Assembly (NCBI GenBank): GCA_023091665.1
Contig: JALJCQ010000022.1
Location: forward strand, 186,001-250,000
Direction: 5' to 3'
Source of the DNA: Pythium myriotylum
Lineage: Eukaryota; Oomycota; Peronosporomycetes; Pythiales; Pythiaceae
Length of the DNA stretch: 64,000 nucleotides
Notes under the pieces: model-generated
Seen by the model: only the letters and a program-made list of their open reading frames with translations
Database searches by the model: none
What the model was told of the DNA's origin: nothing
Shown here: positions 49,801 to 58,900 of the stretch, piece after piece
Position numbering within the stretch: position 1 is the stretch's first letter
How the letters are laid out: each line of letters begins with the position of its first letter
Made by a program: the position numbers and the translations under genes

Positions 49801-50299
49801 ACTCGCGGTCGCGAGGAACCGTCAGCGAGTACAGGCGCCAGCGATCGCGAACTTAGCGGTCGTAGACGAGGTGGTCGACGAAGCAGAACTGAGCGAAGAC
49901 GACCGCGCGCATTCGTGGGACTTCGACGCGAGTTCGACTTCGGATCCTCGCGTTGTCCGGCGTCTTAAACGCAAGAAACTGCGCGTCGTGCGAGGCGAGT
50001 CGTTTGCGGCTCCTGGCCACCACGTGACACTCCAGCTGCTGGCCGTCGACGCAGAGCTGAGTCGCGTGAGTGGCTTGACTGCGCAACAGTCGACGGGGTT
50101 CTTCGTGTGGCGTCGATGGGGCGAGAGCAGGGAGGAGGCTCGGCAAAATGCCCTCTGCGGGCCGTACGAGGACCTGGAGATAGCCTCGGTGCGGTACGAG
50201 CGACTAAAGCGAGTCAGCAAGAGGGACATGGTGGAACCCGAGGCGGAAGCTGTCGGAGGGTCGTCCGCGTGGACGTGGTTGCGAGCGTCGGCATCGTGA
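46865..50299 (+). CDS. PA-PA-ankyrin-coiled coil-IQ protein
   Basis: Intronless, 1,144 residues from ATG 46865. Domain order read from sequence: a PA (protease-associated) domain at about 1-125 (AIALVVRGGCSFIDKAKRIQ, EAGAIAMILANNT); a second PA domain at about 245-365 (AIALVQRGACTFPAKLERIQ, IPAVMVSRRVFRRLL); ankyrin repeats at about 415-615 (TALHHACAAE, TPLHLACLRGHAACVKRLLA, TPIHYAALAGSTQCLELLL, STPLHIACASAHVDCVLYLI); a coiled coil at about 680-745; a TPR-like segment; and IQ-type calmodulin motifs at about 935-985 (AARRIQTAFRERYAVHLMRR, ERIQRAYRRYRSRC). There is no signal peptide, so PA domains here would be cytosolic, unlike their usual secretory setting. Role unknown: calmodulin-linked scaffold is a guess. 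Confidence 0.85.
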   Translation: MAHAFITWDAALGRRLCALAAFGSRAPQVQSARLVCVDPPRADRETLTNGDDVRGAIALVVRGGCSFIDKAKRIQEAGAIAMILANNTREEPFAMFTMASDASASITIPCLMMCLYDVRELFKQHPPSAKTGVLTLEIYADTREQELVAECEAKRLVAMQQHAKEGGSGSSDDPAGGWSAVLKRKTTSLMKRWESPVAPAESPREATPTTPPSGHPVSESSDPVSPTDPKPKPPLFAFVQWATSATEYMLFFAPLADFCLVANNAIYEGCRVVCDPLLANEDPIRNAAELVDAIALVQRGACTFPAKLERIQRCGAAAVIVGNDDADDEDVAFVMSVDHIKVDHVTIPAVMVSRRVFRRLLHEDKPHQIRILCLSGEAAAECLVRAGQPISLTEIPTPITFITEGQPDASEANPIAQLHASCRAGDHGACQRVLDESCHEESARRELVTARDKLQLTALHHACAAELPHDGLEHIVALLLCLGAPPNARDLALNTPLHLACLRGHAACVKRLLAAATDTHELTTARNLGGATPIHYAALAGSTQCLELLLSVNARRVDSEKYCFYGVDETDVDGSTPLHIACASAHVDCVLYLIAANADLSRRDTRGRTPLQIACALVNDPTHSLQALHIVEKLMDAGAPVVVGNQAQLAIDAIESKAVKRELEIAFLRREACQSRDAFQHLVARLETQNETIGMLGRALEGLSKQHEATRRLVVEKEVHLSRQQRQIEQLQLQMKTLLQILHSRGGTESDLVDGMALLTGLPTQSCNNLEPDESEVAQDAALARDLGKKCCRERQFALAQTYFERSLDVFPLPGVARLLEEAKMLRREAEKRNRDASSYRVDMADESDVARLRRLIEDLPAPQRTKDALLSETRKLEHLDRSSSEYDAMLKWLEWLLALPWDQQACQSLRLEASMFDEIERMDRETRQRAQREAARRIQTAFRERYAVHLMRRSMAGERIQRAYRRYRSRCERQRLAALAVARNRQRVQAPAIANLAVVDEVVDEAELSEDDRAHSWDFDASSTSDPRVVRRLKRKKLRVVRGESFAAPGHHVTLQLLAVDAELSRVSGLTAQQSTGFFVWRRWGESREEARQNALCGPYEDLEIASVRYERLKRVSKRDMVEPEAEAVGGSSAWTWLRASAS

Positions 50300-50629
50300 G
50301 CGCGATGACGAAGTCTTCGATAATGTGTAGCTAATCGGTTTCTGTGTATCACTACTTACAGGAGGTTTTACAGCATATAAATGCAAGGTATTTGGCTCTG
50401 TTGAACGTCTCAGTATCGGAACAAAGGGGTTTATGTTGTTATTGGATGGATCAATGCAGCCTCCAGTTGATCGCCAAAATTATTCGCCGTCTGTCGAGGC
50501 TTGTTCTCCAGTCTCGCGTTCTGTTGCACCTACACTGCTGTACTATGTGGGGCGTCCGAATCGCTGTTCTGATCGCGCGTCAGCCTGGGAGCCATTGAAC
50601 AGACTCGAAGCAATTGTTCGAGGAGGTCC
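50300..50629. other. Intergenic region
   Basis: 330 bp between the PA-ankyrin gene and the first globin gene; A/T-richer than the flanking genes. A GCCATTGAACAGACT sequence about 40 bp before ATG 50630 could be part of a core promoter. No gene. Confidence 0.35.
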
Positions 50630-51544
50630 ATGGGCGCGCGGGTCTCCTCCGGAAACTTCAAGGCCATACTGCCCAGTGAGGCGCCGTCGACAAACTCCTC
50701 GGTCGCCAAGCCTAAAAAGTACACGCGCGAAGAGCTCAAGCTGATGCGCACACTGCTGCCGTCGTTTGTCTTCCTCGAAAAGTCGACGCAGGCCCACCGC
50801 GATATCGCCGGCGCGCACTGGGAGCGCATCTTCGCGGCCGCGCAGCAGTCGAAGACGTCCAACTCGAGCCAGCGCGAGACCAAGGCCACAGACACACAGA
50901 GCAGCAAGATCATGCAGCTCTACGACCTGTTCTTTGCCTATTTGGAAGAGCACTCGCCCGACCTCCGCCCCGTGTTTCGCTCGTCGATGCAGGTCCGCGG
51001 CAAGGTGCTCGTCCACATCAGCATTGGTATGCGCTCGCTCATGGCGTCTGAGAACTTCGTTGACAAAGTATTGCCGCTAACCAAGACGCATCGCCGCTTT
51101 GGCGTCAAGCTCGAGCATTATGAACCGCTCGGGAAAGCGCTCTTCTACGCCATGGAAAAGGTCTCGGGGAAAGAATGGACCCCGGAGGTGGAGGATGCGT
51201 GGAAGCGGCTCTTCTCGCACACGAGCGTGATTCTCATGCGAGCACAACGGCGCGTCGATGCCCGCGTCGCCCGAGAGGCTGCCAAGCCCATCGGTCCAGG
51301 CCGTCGTATTGTGCTAGCTGCAGTGGCACCCGGCACCCAGAAACCATCCAAGAAAAGCTCGGTGCTGCCCTTCGTGACGGACCTCGTCCCGCAGTTTATG
51401 CTCACCCGACGAGGCTCCGTGCGAGAGACAGCGCTGGGCGGTACGTCAGTGCCGTCAGGAATCACGTTCTCGGCCAACATCAGCGCCATAGGCGACACGG
51501 ACGCCGGGTCCCGCTACGCCGATGCGTCGACGGCAGGCGAGTAG
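50630..51544 (+). CDS. Myristoylatable globin-like protein (copy 1)
   Basis: Intronless, about 304 residues. N-terminus MGARVSSGNF fits an N-myristoylation signal (Gly2, Ser6/7). The central about 150 residues read as a globin fold: LYDLFFAYLEEHSPDLRPVF (helix B/C region), KVLVHISIGMRSLM (helix E), then KTHRRFGVKLEHYEPLGKAL with a proximal-type His, and EWTPEVEDAWKRLFSHTSVI for helix H. The KxHRRFGV block corresponds to the F-helix 'H..YGV..EHY' of protozoan and plant-type globins. A Ser/Lys/Pro tail follows (TQKPSKKSS, then LVPQFMLTRRGS). Heme binding and membrane attachment are inferred; a sensor or signalling role is more likely than oxygen storage given the long tail. Paralogue immediately downstream. 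Confidence 0.72.
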   Translation: MGARVSSGNFKAILPSEAPSTNSSVAKPKKYTREELKLMRTLLPSFVFLEKSTQAHRDIAGAHWERIFAAAQQSKTSNSSQRETKATDTQSSKIMQLYDLFFAYLEEHSPDLRPVFRSSMQVRGKVLVHISIGMRSLMASENFVDKVLPLTKTHRRFGVKLEHYEPLGKALFYAMEKVSGKEWTPEVEDAWKRLFSHTSVILMRAQRRVDARVAREAAKPIGPGRRIVLAAVAPGTQKPSKKSSVLPFVTDLVPQFMLTRRGSVRETALGGTSVPSGITFSANISAIGDTDAGSRYADASTAGE

Positions 51545-52096
51545 TACTAGGCTTGAAGTAGAAATAAACGCCTCAGTGGCTCAGCTGCGCAATCGTTCTC
51601 CATGCGGTCTGGTCGGGCGAACCAGAGCCCACTTGCCGCTCAGGTTGATGTGCTGGAGGCAATAGGACGAGAGCAAATCGGATTGCGGTCAGATCGAACA
51701 GGTCCCCGGTCTGGGCGGTTTAACACTGCCTGCCGGGGAATTCATCCATCGGATTGGTGAACTCATCCCTTTCTACAGGTTGAACATCATCAAGCATCCT
51801 CGCAAACGCTACCAAAAGTAGAAGGTATTCAGTATTGAGGTTGAGGTAAGCTGGTTTACATTACCCGATCAGAACACCGCCACGTCTTGTTCTGTCTCGC
51901 TACAGTTCTTAGGACAGCGAGTGGGTTAGATCGCCAATTGCGATAACACACTCGGGCCTTCCTTGGGAGCGCCCCAGTCTCATGGTCTGGTCGGCATTGT
52001 TGCAACGAGTGGCAACCCAAGGTCTTCGCCGGCCTCCCCCTCACTTTCGGGTTTCGAGGATCGTCAACAGAATCGCCCCTATCAACTCTTCCAGGC
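51545..52096. other. Intergenic region between globin genes
   Basis: 552 bp between the tandem globin-like genes. Composition is mixed and A/T-richer (51700-51850); no remnant of a third copy and no repeat element was recognised. The promoter of copy 2 should lie near 52040-52090. Confidence 0.4.
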
Positions 52097-52966
52097 ATGG
52101 GCGCCGCGTCGTCGCTCGAGCGCTTGTCGTCCGTGATGCCGTCTATAGCCGCGGAAGGCCAGGCCCACCAAGGAAAGCCCAAGCCTTTCTCGCCCAAGGA
52201 AATTCAGATCATGCATAAGTACCTCCCGTCATTCGTGTACCAAGAGAGGTCAACTGAGGCACATCGCCACATTGCCGCAGTACACTGGGACTTGGCCTTC
52301 AAGGATCCTCCGGTGCAAAAGCACGACCTCTCGTCACGAACAAGCCAACGCGAAGTGGGCCACATCGCAGAGCAGCAGACCAGTAAAGTCATGCGACTTT
52401 ATGACGTGTTCTTCGCCTACTTGGAGGAGAACTCGCCGGAGCTCAAGCCTGTCTTCCGGTCATCGTTGCACGTTCGAGGCAAAGTGCTCGTTCATATCAG
52501 TGTCGGTATGCGCACTCTCATCGTCTCAGAAAACTTCATGGACAAAATCATTTCGTTGACGAAGACGCACCGTCGTTTCGGAGTGAAACTAGAGCATTAC
52601 GAGCCGCTTGGTCGAGCGCTGTTCCATGCTATGCAGGCTGTCTCGGGTGCCCACTGGACTCCCGAGGTGGACGATGCGTGGCGCAGACTGTTCTCGCACA
52701 CGAGTGTCGTGCTGATCGCCGCGCAGCAGAAGGTAGACGCGCGAGTCGCGAAGGAGGCGGCGAAACCGCTAGCATCTGGAAAGAAAGCTGACTTGATGAC
52801 GTCACCCGGCAAAAACAAAACCACTGGGCCATCGACTTCGATGGCTGATTTCGTGCCGCAGTTCTTCCTCAATCGCAAAGGATCTGCGCGCGATACAGCC
52901 TTAACTGGGACGACACTCACGACGGGAACTAGCTTGCAACGAGGAACCGAAAGTACCCCCTATTGA
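52097..52966 (+). CDS. Myristoylatable globin-like protein (copy 2)
   Basis: Intronless, about 289 residues; a close paralogue of 50630-51544. N-terminus MGAASSLERL is again a good myristoylation signal. Shared blocks: YLPSFVYQERSTEAHRHIAA, LYDVFFAYLEENSPELKPVF, KVLVHISVGMRTLI, KTHRRFGVKLEHYEPLGRAL and WTPEVDDAWRRLFSHTSVVL. The tail ends with FVPQFFLNRKGSARDTALTG, matching the copy 1 tail, so the tail itself is conserved and likely functional. It differs from copy 1 in the Ser/Gly-rich start and lower third-position G/C. Heme binding is inferred from the His in KTHRRFGV. The two genes lie head-to-tail, 552 bp apart, indicating a tandem duplication. Confidence 0.72.
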   Translation: MGAASSLERLSSVMPSIAAEGQAHQGKPKPFSPKEIQIMHKYLPSFVYQERSTEAHRHIAAVHWDLAFKDPPVQKHDLSSRTSQREVGHIAEQQTSKVMRLYDVFFAYLEENSPELKPVFRSSLHVRGKVLVHISVGMRTLIVSENFMDKIISLTKTHRRFGVKLEHYEPLGRALFHAMQAVSGAHWTPEVDDAWRRLFSHTSVVLIAAQQKVDARVAKEAAKPLASGKKADLMTSPGKNKTTGPSTSMADFVPQFFLNRKGSARDTALTGTTLTTGTSLQRGTESTPY

Positions 52967-52999
52967 TCTAAAATCAAACTTTCCAAAGAGAACTCCGTT

Positions 53000-55900
53000 T
53001 TAGTCAGAAGAGTTTCCGCTACGTCGCCTTGCACCTGCGGCAGGACTGGGGCGGCTAGGGCGTGATGATGAGAACTCGGCAGTGGCAGAGAAGTTTGAGT
53101 TCTTGATTGCACGAATGTTCTTCGCAATAACTTTTGTTTCCTTGTCACCGTCGTCGTACTCAACGTCATAGGTTCCATCAGAGTTCACACGACTGATAGT
53201 CCCCTTGAAGTACTTGTCTTTTCCACGAAATAGAGCTTCAATTCTCGCACCAACACGATAGGATTGGGACGGCTCCATTTTGTGACCCGAAGATCGAGAA
53301 GCGACATCATCCTCACTCGGATTCTTCTTCGCTGGAGATTTAGATGACTCCAACGATCGGATCAAATCGCCTGCCACACTCGACTCTTTCTCACCGTCAT
53401 CATAGTCGATGTCGTAAGTCCCATTGAGCCGACACCGAGATATCACACCAGGGTAAAACCGACTCTTCCCTTTATACTGAGCCTCTACCTTCTCTCCTTC
53501 TCGAAACTTCTTCGCACTCTTCCGATCATCCTCGCTTGTGTCATCTTGCTTCTTTCCCTTCGATGGGCTCGCGCTCCCACCACGAGAGCGAATCAGATCC
53601 GCAGCTACACCCGTCTCCTTCTCTCCGTCATCGTAGTCGATATCGTACGTTCCATTCAATCGACACCGAGAGATCACACCAGGATAGAACTTCGACTTCC
53701 CCTTGTACTGAGCTTCCACTTTCTCACCCTCTTTGAACTTCTTCGACGGTTTGCGGTCATCCTCGCTGTCCTCTGCGGGCTTTTTCTTTGACGGACTCGA
53801 GCTGCCGCCGCCACGCAGACGGATCAAATCAGCGGCCACTCCGGTCTCTTTCTCGCCATCGTCATAGTCAATGTCATACGTCCCATTTAACCGACAGCGG
53901 CTGATTACGCCGGGATAGAACTTCGATTTCCCCTTGTATTGAGCTTCTATCTTGTCACCCTCGCGCAGCTTCTTCGGTTGCTTCTCCTCGCTGTCGCTTC
54001 CGGACGCACGGAGTCGAATAAGATCGCCAGCGACATTACTTTCTTTCTCGCCGTCATCGTAATCGATGTCGTATGTCCCGTTCAATCGGCACCGACTGAT
54101 CACCCCAGGATAGAATTTGCTCTTGCCTTTGTACTGGGCTTCAACTTTGTCGCCTTCTCGAAACTTCTTCCGGTCCCCTCCGACGCTGCTACCGCTCCCA
54201 CCGCTCTCGCGACTTCGAATCAGCTCTGCTGCGACTCCCGTCTCCTTCTCACCGTCGTCGTAGTCAACATCGTAAGTCCCATTCAGTCGGCACCGGCTGA
54301 TCACACCCGGGTAGAACTTGCTCTTGCCCTTGTACTGGGCTTCCACTTTCTCTCCCTCCTTGAATTTCCTCGACGACTTGCGATCGTCTTCACTGTCCTC
54401 AACAGGTTTCTTCTTCCCCGGACTAGAGCTTTCTCTCAGACGAATCAAGTCGGCAGCCACCCCGGTTTCTTTCTCGCCGTCATCGTAGTCGATGTCATAC
54501 GTCCCATTCAGACGGCATCGGGAGATGACGCCCGGGTAGAACTTGGACTTACCCTTGTACTGGGCCTCGACTTTATCACCCTCTCGCAGTTTCTTCATCC
54601 CTGCACCTCCCACCGACGATTCCCGTGACCGAATCAGCTCCCCGGCAACTCCAGTTTCTTTTTCGCCGTCATCGTAATTAATATCGTACGTGCCGTTTAG
54701 TCGGCAGCGACTGATAACGCCTGGATAGAATTTGCTCTTCCCCTTGTACTGAGCTTCGACCTTCTCTCCCTCGCTAAACTTCTTGGATCCGCTGCCGTCC
54801 TTGACCGATTTCTTCTCCATCGATCGAATCAAGTCAGCTGCGACACCAGTTTCCTTCTCGCCGTCATCATAATCAATGTCGTACGTCCCATTTAGGCGGC
54901 AACGAGAGATAACTCCGGGATAGAATTTGCTCTTTCCCTTGTATTGTGCTTCTACTTTTTCGCCCTCCTTGAACTTCTTATTGCCTTTTCCGTCATCTTC
55001 ACTAGACTCGGATATCGGCTTTTTCTTTGATGGACTGCCGGCTTCTCTTGATCGAATTAATTCCGCAGCTACCCCAGTTTCTTTCTCACCATCGTCGTAA
55101 TCGATATCAAACGTGCCATTCAAGCGGCAGCGCGAGATCACACCAGGATAGTACTTGCTTTTTCCCTTGTACTGTGCCTCCACTTTCTCTCCTTCTCGAA
55201 ACTTCTTGCCACGTTTGTCATCTTCACTCGAGTCCTCCGGTTTCTTCTTTGAAGGGCTTGAAGACTCCTTTAAGCGAATGAGTTCGCCGGCAACTCCTGT
55301 TTCCTTCTCGCCATCATCGTAGTCGATGTCGTACGTCCCATTGAGGCGACAACGAGAAATCACACCGGGGTAGAACCGAGTTTTGCCCTTGTATTGAGCC
55401 TCCACCTTGTCACCTTCACGGAACTTTTTTTTCGTTCTCCGATCATCCTCGCTATCTTCAGCGGGTTTCTTCTTTGCTGGAGATTTAGATGACTCCAACG
55501 ATCGGATCAAATCGCCTGCCACACCCGACTCTTTCTCACCGTCATCATAGTCGATGTCGTAAGTCCCATTGAGCCGACACCGAGATATCACACCAGGGTA
55601 AAACCGACTCTTCCCTTTATACTGAGCCTCTACCTTCTCTCCTTCTCGAAACTTCTTCGCACTCTTCCGATCATCCTCGCTTGTGTCATCTTGCTTCTTT
55701 CCCTTCGATGGGCTCGCGCTCCCACCACGAGAGCGAATCAGATCCGCAGCTACACCCGTCTCCTTCTCTCCGTCATCGTAGTCGATATCGTACGTTCCAT
55801 TCAATCGACACCGAGAGATCACACCAGGATAGAACTTCGACTTCCCCTTGTACTGAGCTTCCACTTTCTCACCCTCTTTGAACTTCTTCGACGGTTTGCG

Positions 55901-58900
55901 GTCATCCTCGCTGTCCTCTGCGGGCTTTTTCTTTGACGGACTCGAGCTGCCGCCGCCACGCAGACGGATCAAATCAGCGGCCACTCCGGTCTCTTTCTCG
56001 CCATCGTCATAGTCAATGTCATACGTCCCATTTAACCGACAGCGGCTGATTACGCCGGGATAGAACTTCGATTTCCCCTTGTATTGAGCTTCTATCTTGT
56101 CACCCTCGCGCAGCTTCTTCGGTTGCTTCTCCTCGCTGTCGCTTCCGGACGCACGGAGTCGAATAAGATCGCCAGCGACATTACTTTCTTTCTCGCCGTC
56201 ATCGTAATCGATGTCGTATGTCCCGTTCAATCGGCACCGACTGATCACCCCAGGATAGAATTTGCTCTTGCCTTTGTACTGGGCTTCAACTTTGTCGCCT
56301 TCTCGAAACTTCTTCCGGTCCCCTCCGACGCTGCTACCGCTCCCACCGCTCTCGCGACTTCGAATCAGCTCTGCTGCGACTCCCGTCTCCTTCTCACCGT
56401 CGTCGTAGTCAACATCGTAAGTCCCATTCAGTCGGCACCGGCTGATCACACCCGGGTAGAACTTGCTCTTGCCCTTGTACTGGGCTTCCACTTTCTCTCC
56501 CTCCTTGAATTTCCTCGACGACTTGCGATCGTCTTCACTGTCCTCAACAGGTTTCTTCTTCCCCGGACTAGAGCTTTCTCTCAGACGAATCAAGTCGGCA
56601 GCCACCCCGGTTTCTTTCTCGCCGTCATCGTAGTCGATGTCATACGTCCCATTCAGACGGCATCGGGAGATGACGCCCGGGTAGAACTTGGACTTACCCT
56701 TGTACTGGGCCTCGACTTTATCACCCTCTCGCAGTTTCTTCATCCCTGCACCTCCCACCGACGATTCCCGTGACCGAATCAGCTCCCCGGCAACTCCAGT
56801 TTCTTTTTCGCCGTCATCGTAATTAATATCGTACGTGCCGTTTAGTCGGCAGCGACTGATAACGCCTGGATAGAATTTGCTCTTCCCCTTGTACTGAGCT
56901 TCGACCTTCTCTCCCTCGCTAAACTTCTTGGATCCGCTGCCGTCCTTGACCGATTTCTTCTCCATCGATCGAATCAAGTCAGCTGCGACACCAGTTTCCT
57001 TCTCGCCGTCATCATAATCAATGTCGTACGTCCCATTTAGGCGGCAACGAGAGATAACTCCGGGATAGAATTTGCTCTTTCCCTTGTATTGTGCTTCTAC
57101 TTTTTCGCCCTCCTTGAACTTCTTATTGCCTTTTCCGTCATCTTCACTAGACTCGGATATCGGCTTTTTCTTTGATGGACTGCCGGCTTCTCTTGATCGA
57201 ATTAATTCCGCAGCTACCCCAGTTTCTTTCTCACCATCGTCGTAATCGATATCAAACGTGCCATTCAAGCGGCAGCGCGAGATCACACCAGGATAGTACT
57301 TGCTTTTTCCCTTGTACTGTGCCTCCACTTTCTCTCCTTCTCGAAACTTCTTGCCACGTTTGTCATCTTCACTCGAGTCCTCCGGTTTCTTCTTTGAAGG
57401 GCTTGAAGACTCCTTTAAGCGAATGAGTTCGCCGGCAACTCCTGTTTCCTTCTCGCCATCATCGTAGTCGATGTCGTACGTCCCATTGAGGCGACAACGA
57501 GAAATCACACCGGGGTAGAACCGAGTTTTGCCCTTGTATTGAGCCTCCACCTTGTCACCTTCACGGAACTTTTTTTTCGTTCTCCGATCATCCTCGCTAT
57601 CTTCAGCGGGTTTCTTCTTTGCTGGAGATTTAGATGACTCCAACGATCGGATCAAATCGCCTGCCACACCCGACTCTTTCTCACCGTCATCATAGTCGAT
57701 GTCGTAAGTCCCATTGAGCCGACACCGAGATATCACACCAGGGTAAAACCGACTCTTCCCTTTATACTGAGCCTCTACCTTCTCTCCTTCTCGAAACTTC
57801 TTCGCACTCTTCCGATCATCCTCGCTTGTGTCATCTTGCTTCTTTCCCTTCGATGGGCTCGCGCTCCCACCACGAGAGCGAATCAGATCCGCAGCTACAC
57901 CCGTCTCCTTCTCTCCGTCATCGTAGTCGATATCGTACGTTCCATTCAATCGACACCGAGAGATCACACCAGGATAGAACTTCGACTTCCCCTTGTACTG
58001 AGCTTCCACTTTCTCACCCTCTTTGAACTTCTTCGACGGTTTGCGGTCATCCTCGCTGTCCTCTGCGGGCTTTTTCTTTGACGGACTCGAGCTGCCGCCG
58101 CCACGCAGACGGATCAAATCAGCGGCCACTCCGGTCTCTTTCTCGCCATCGTCATAGTCAATGTCATACGTCCCATTTAACCGACAGCGGCTGATTACGC
58201 CGGGATAGAACTTCGATTTCCCCTTGTATTGAGCTTCTATCTTGTCACCCTCGCGCAGCTTCTTCGGTTGCTTCTCCTCGCTGTCGCTTCCGGACGCACG
58301 GAGTCGAATAAGATCGCCAGCGACATTACTTTCTTTCTCGCCGTCATCGTAATCGATGTCGTATGTCCCGTTCAATCGGCACCGACTGATCACCCCAGGA
58401 TAGAATTTGCTCTTGCCTTTGTACTGGGCTTCAACTTTGTCGCCTTCTCGAAACTTCTTCCGGTCCCCTCCGACGCTGCTACCGCTCCCACCGCTCTCGC
58501 GACTTCGAATCAGCTCTGCTGCGACTCCCGTCTCCTTCTCACCGTCGTCGTAGTCAACATCGTAAGTCCCATTCAGTCGGCACCGGCTGATCACACCCGG
58601 GTAGAACTTGCTCTTGCCCTTGTACTGGGCTTCCACTTTCTCTCCCTCCTTGAATTTCCTCGACGACTTGCGATCGTCTTCACTGTCCTCAACAGGTTTC
58701 TTCTTCCCCGGACTAGAGCTTTCTCTCAGACGAATCAAGTCGGCAGCCACCCCGGTTTCTTTCTCGCCGTCATCGTAGTCGATGTCATACGTCCCATTCA
58801 GACGGCATCGGGAGATGACGCCCGGGTAGAACTTGGACTTACCCTTGTACTGGGCTTCTACCTTGCTGCCTTGCTTGAACTTTTCTTGTTTTTTGACATC

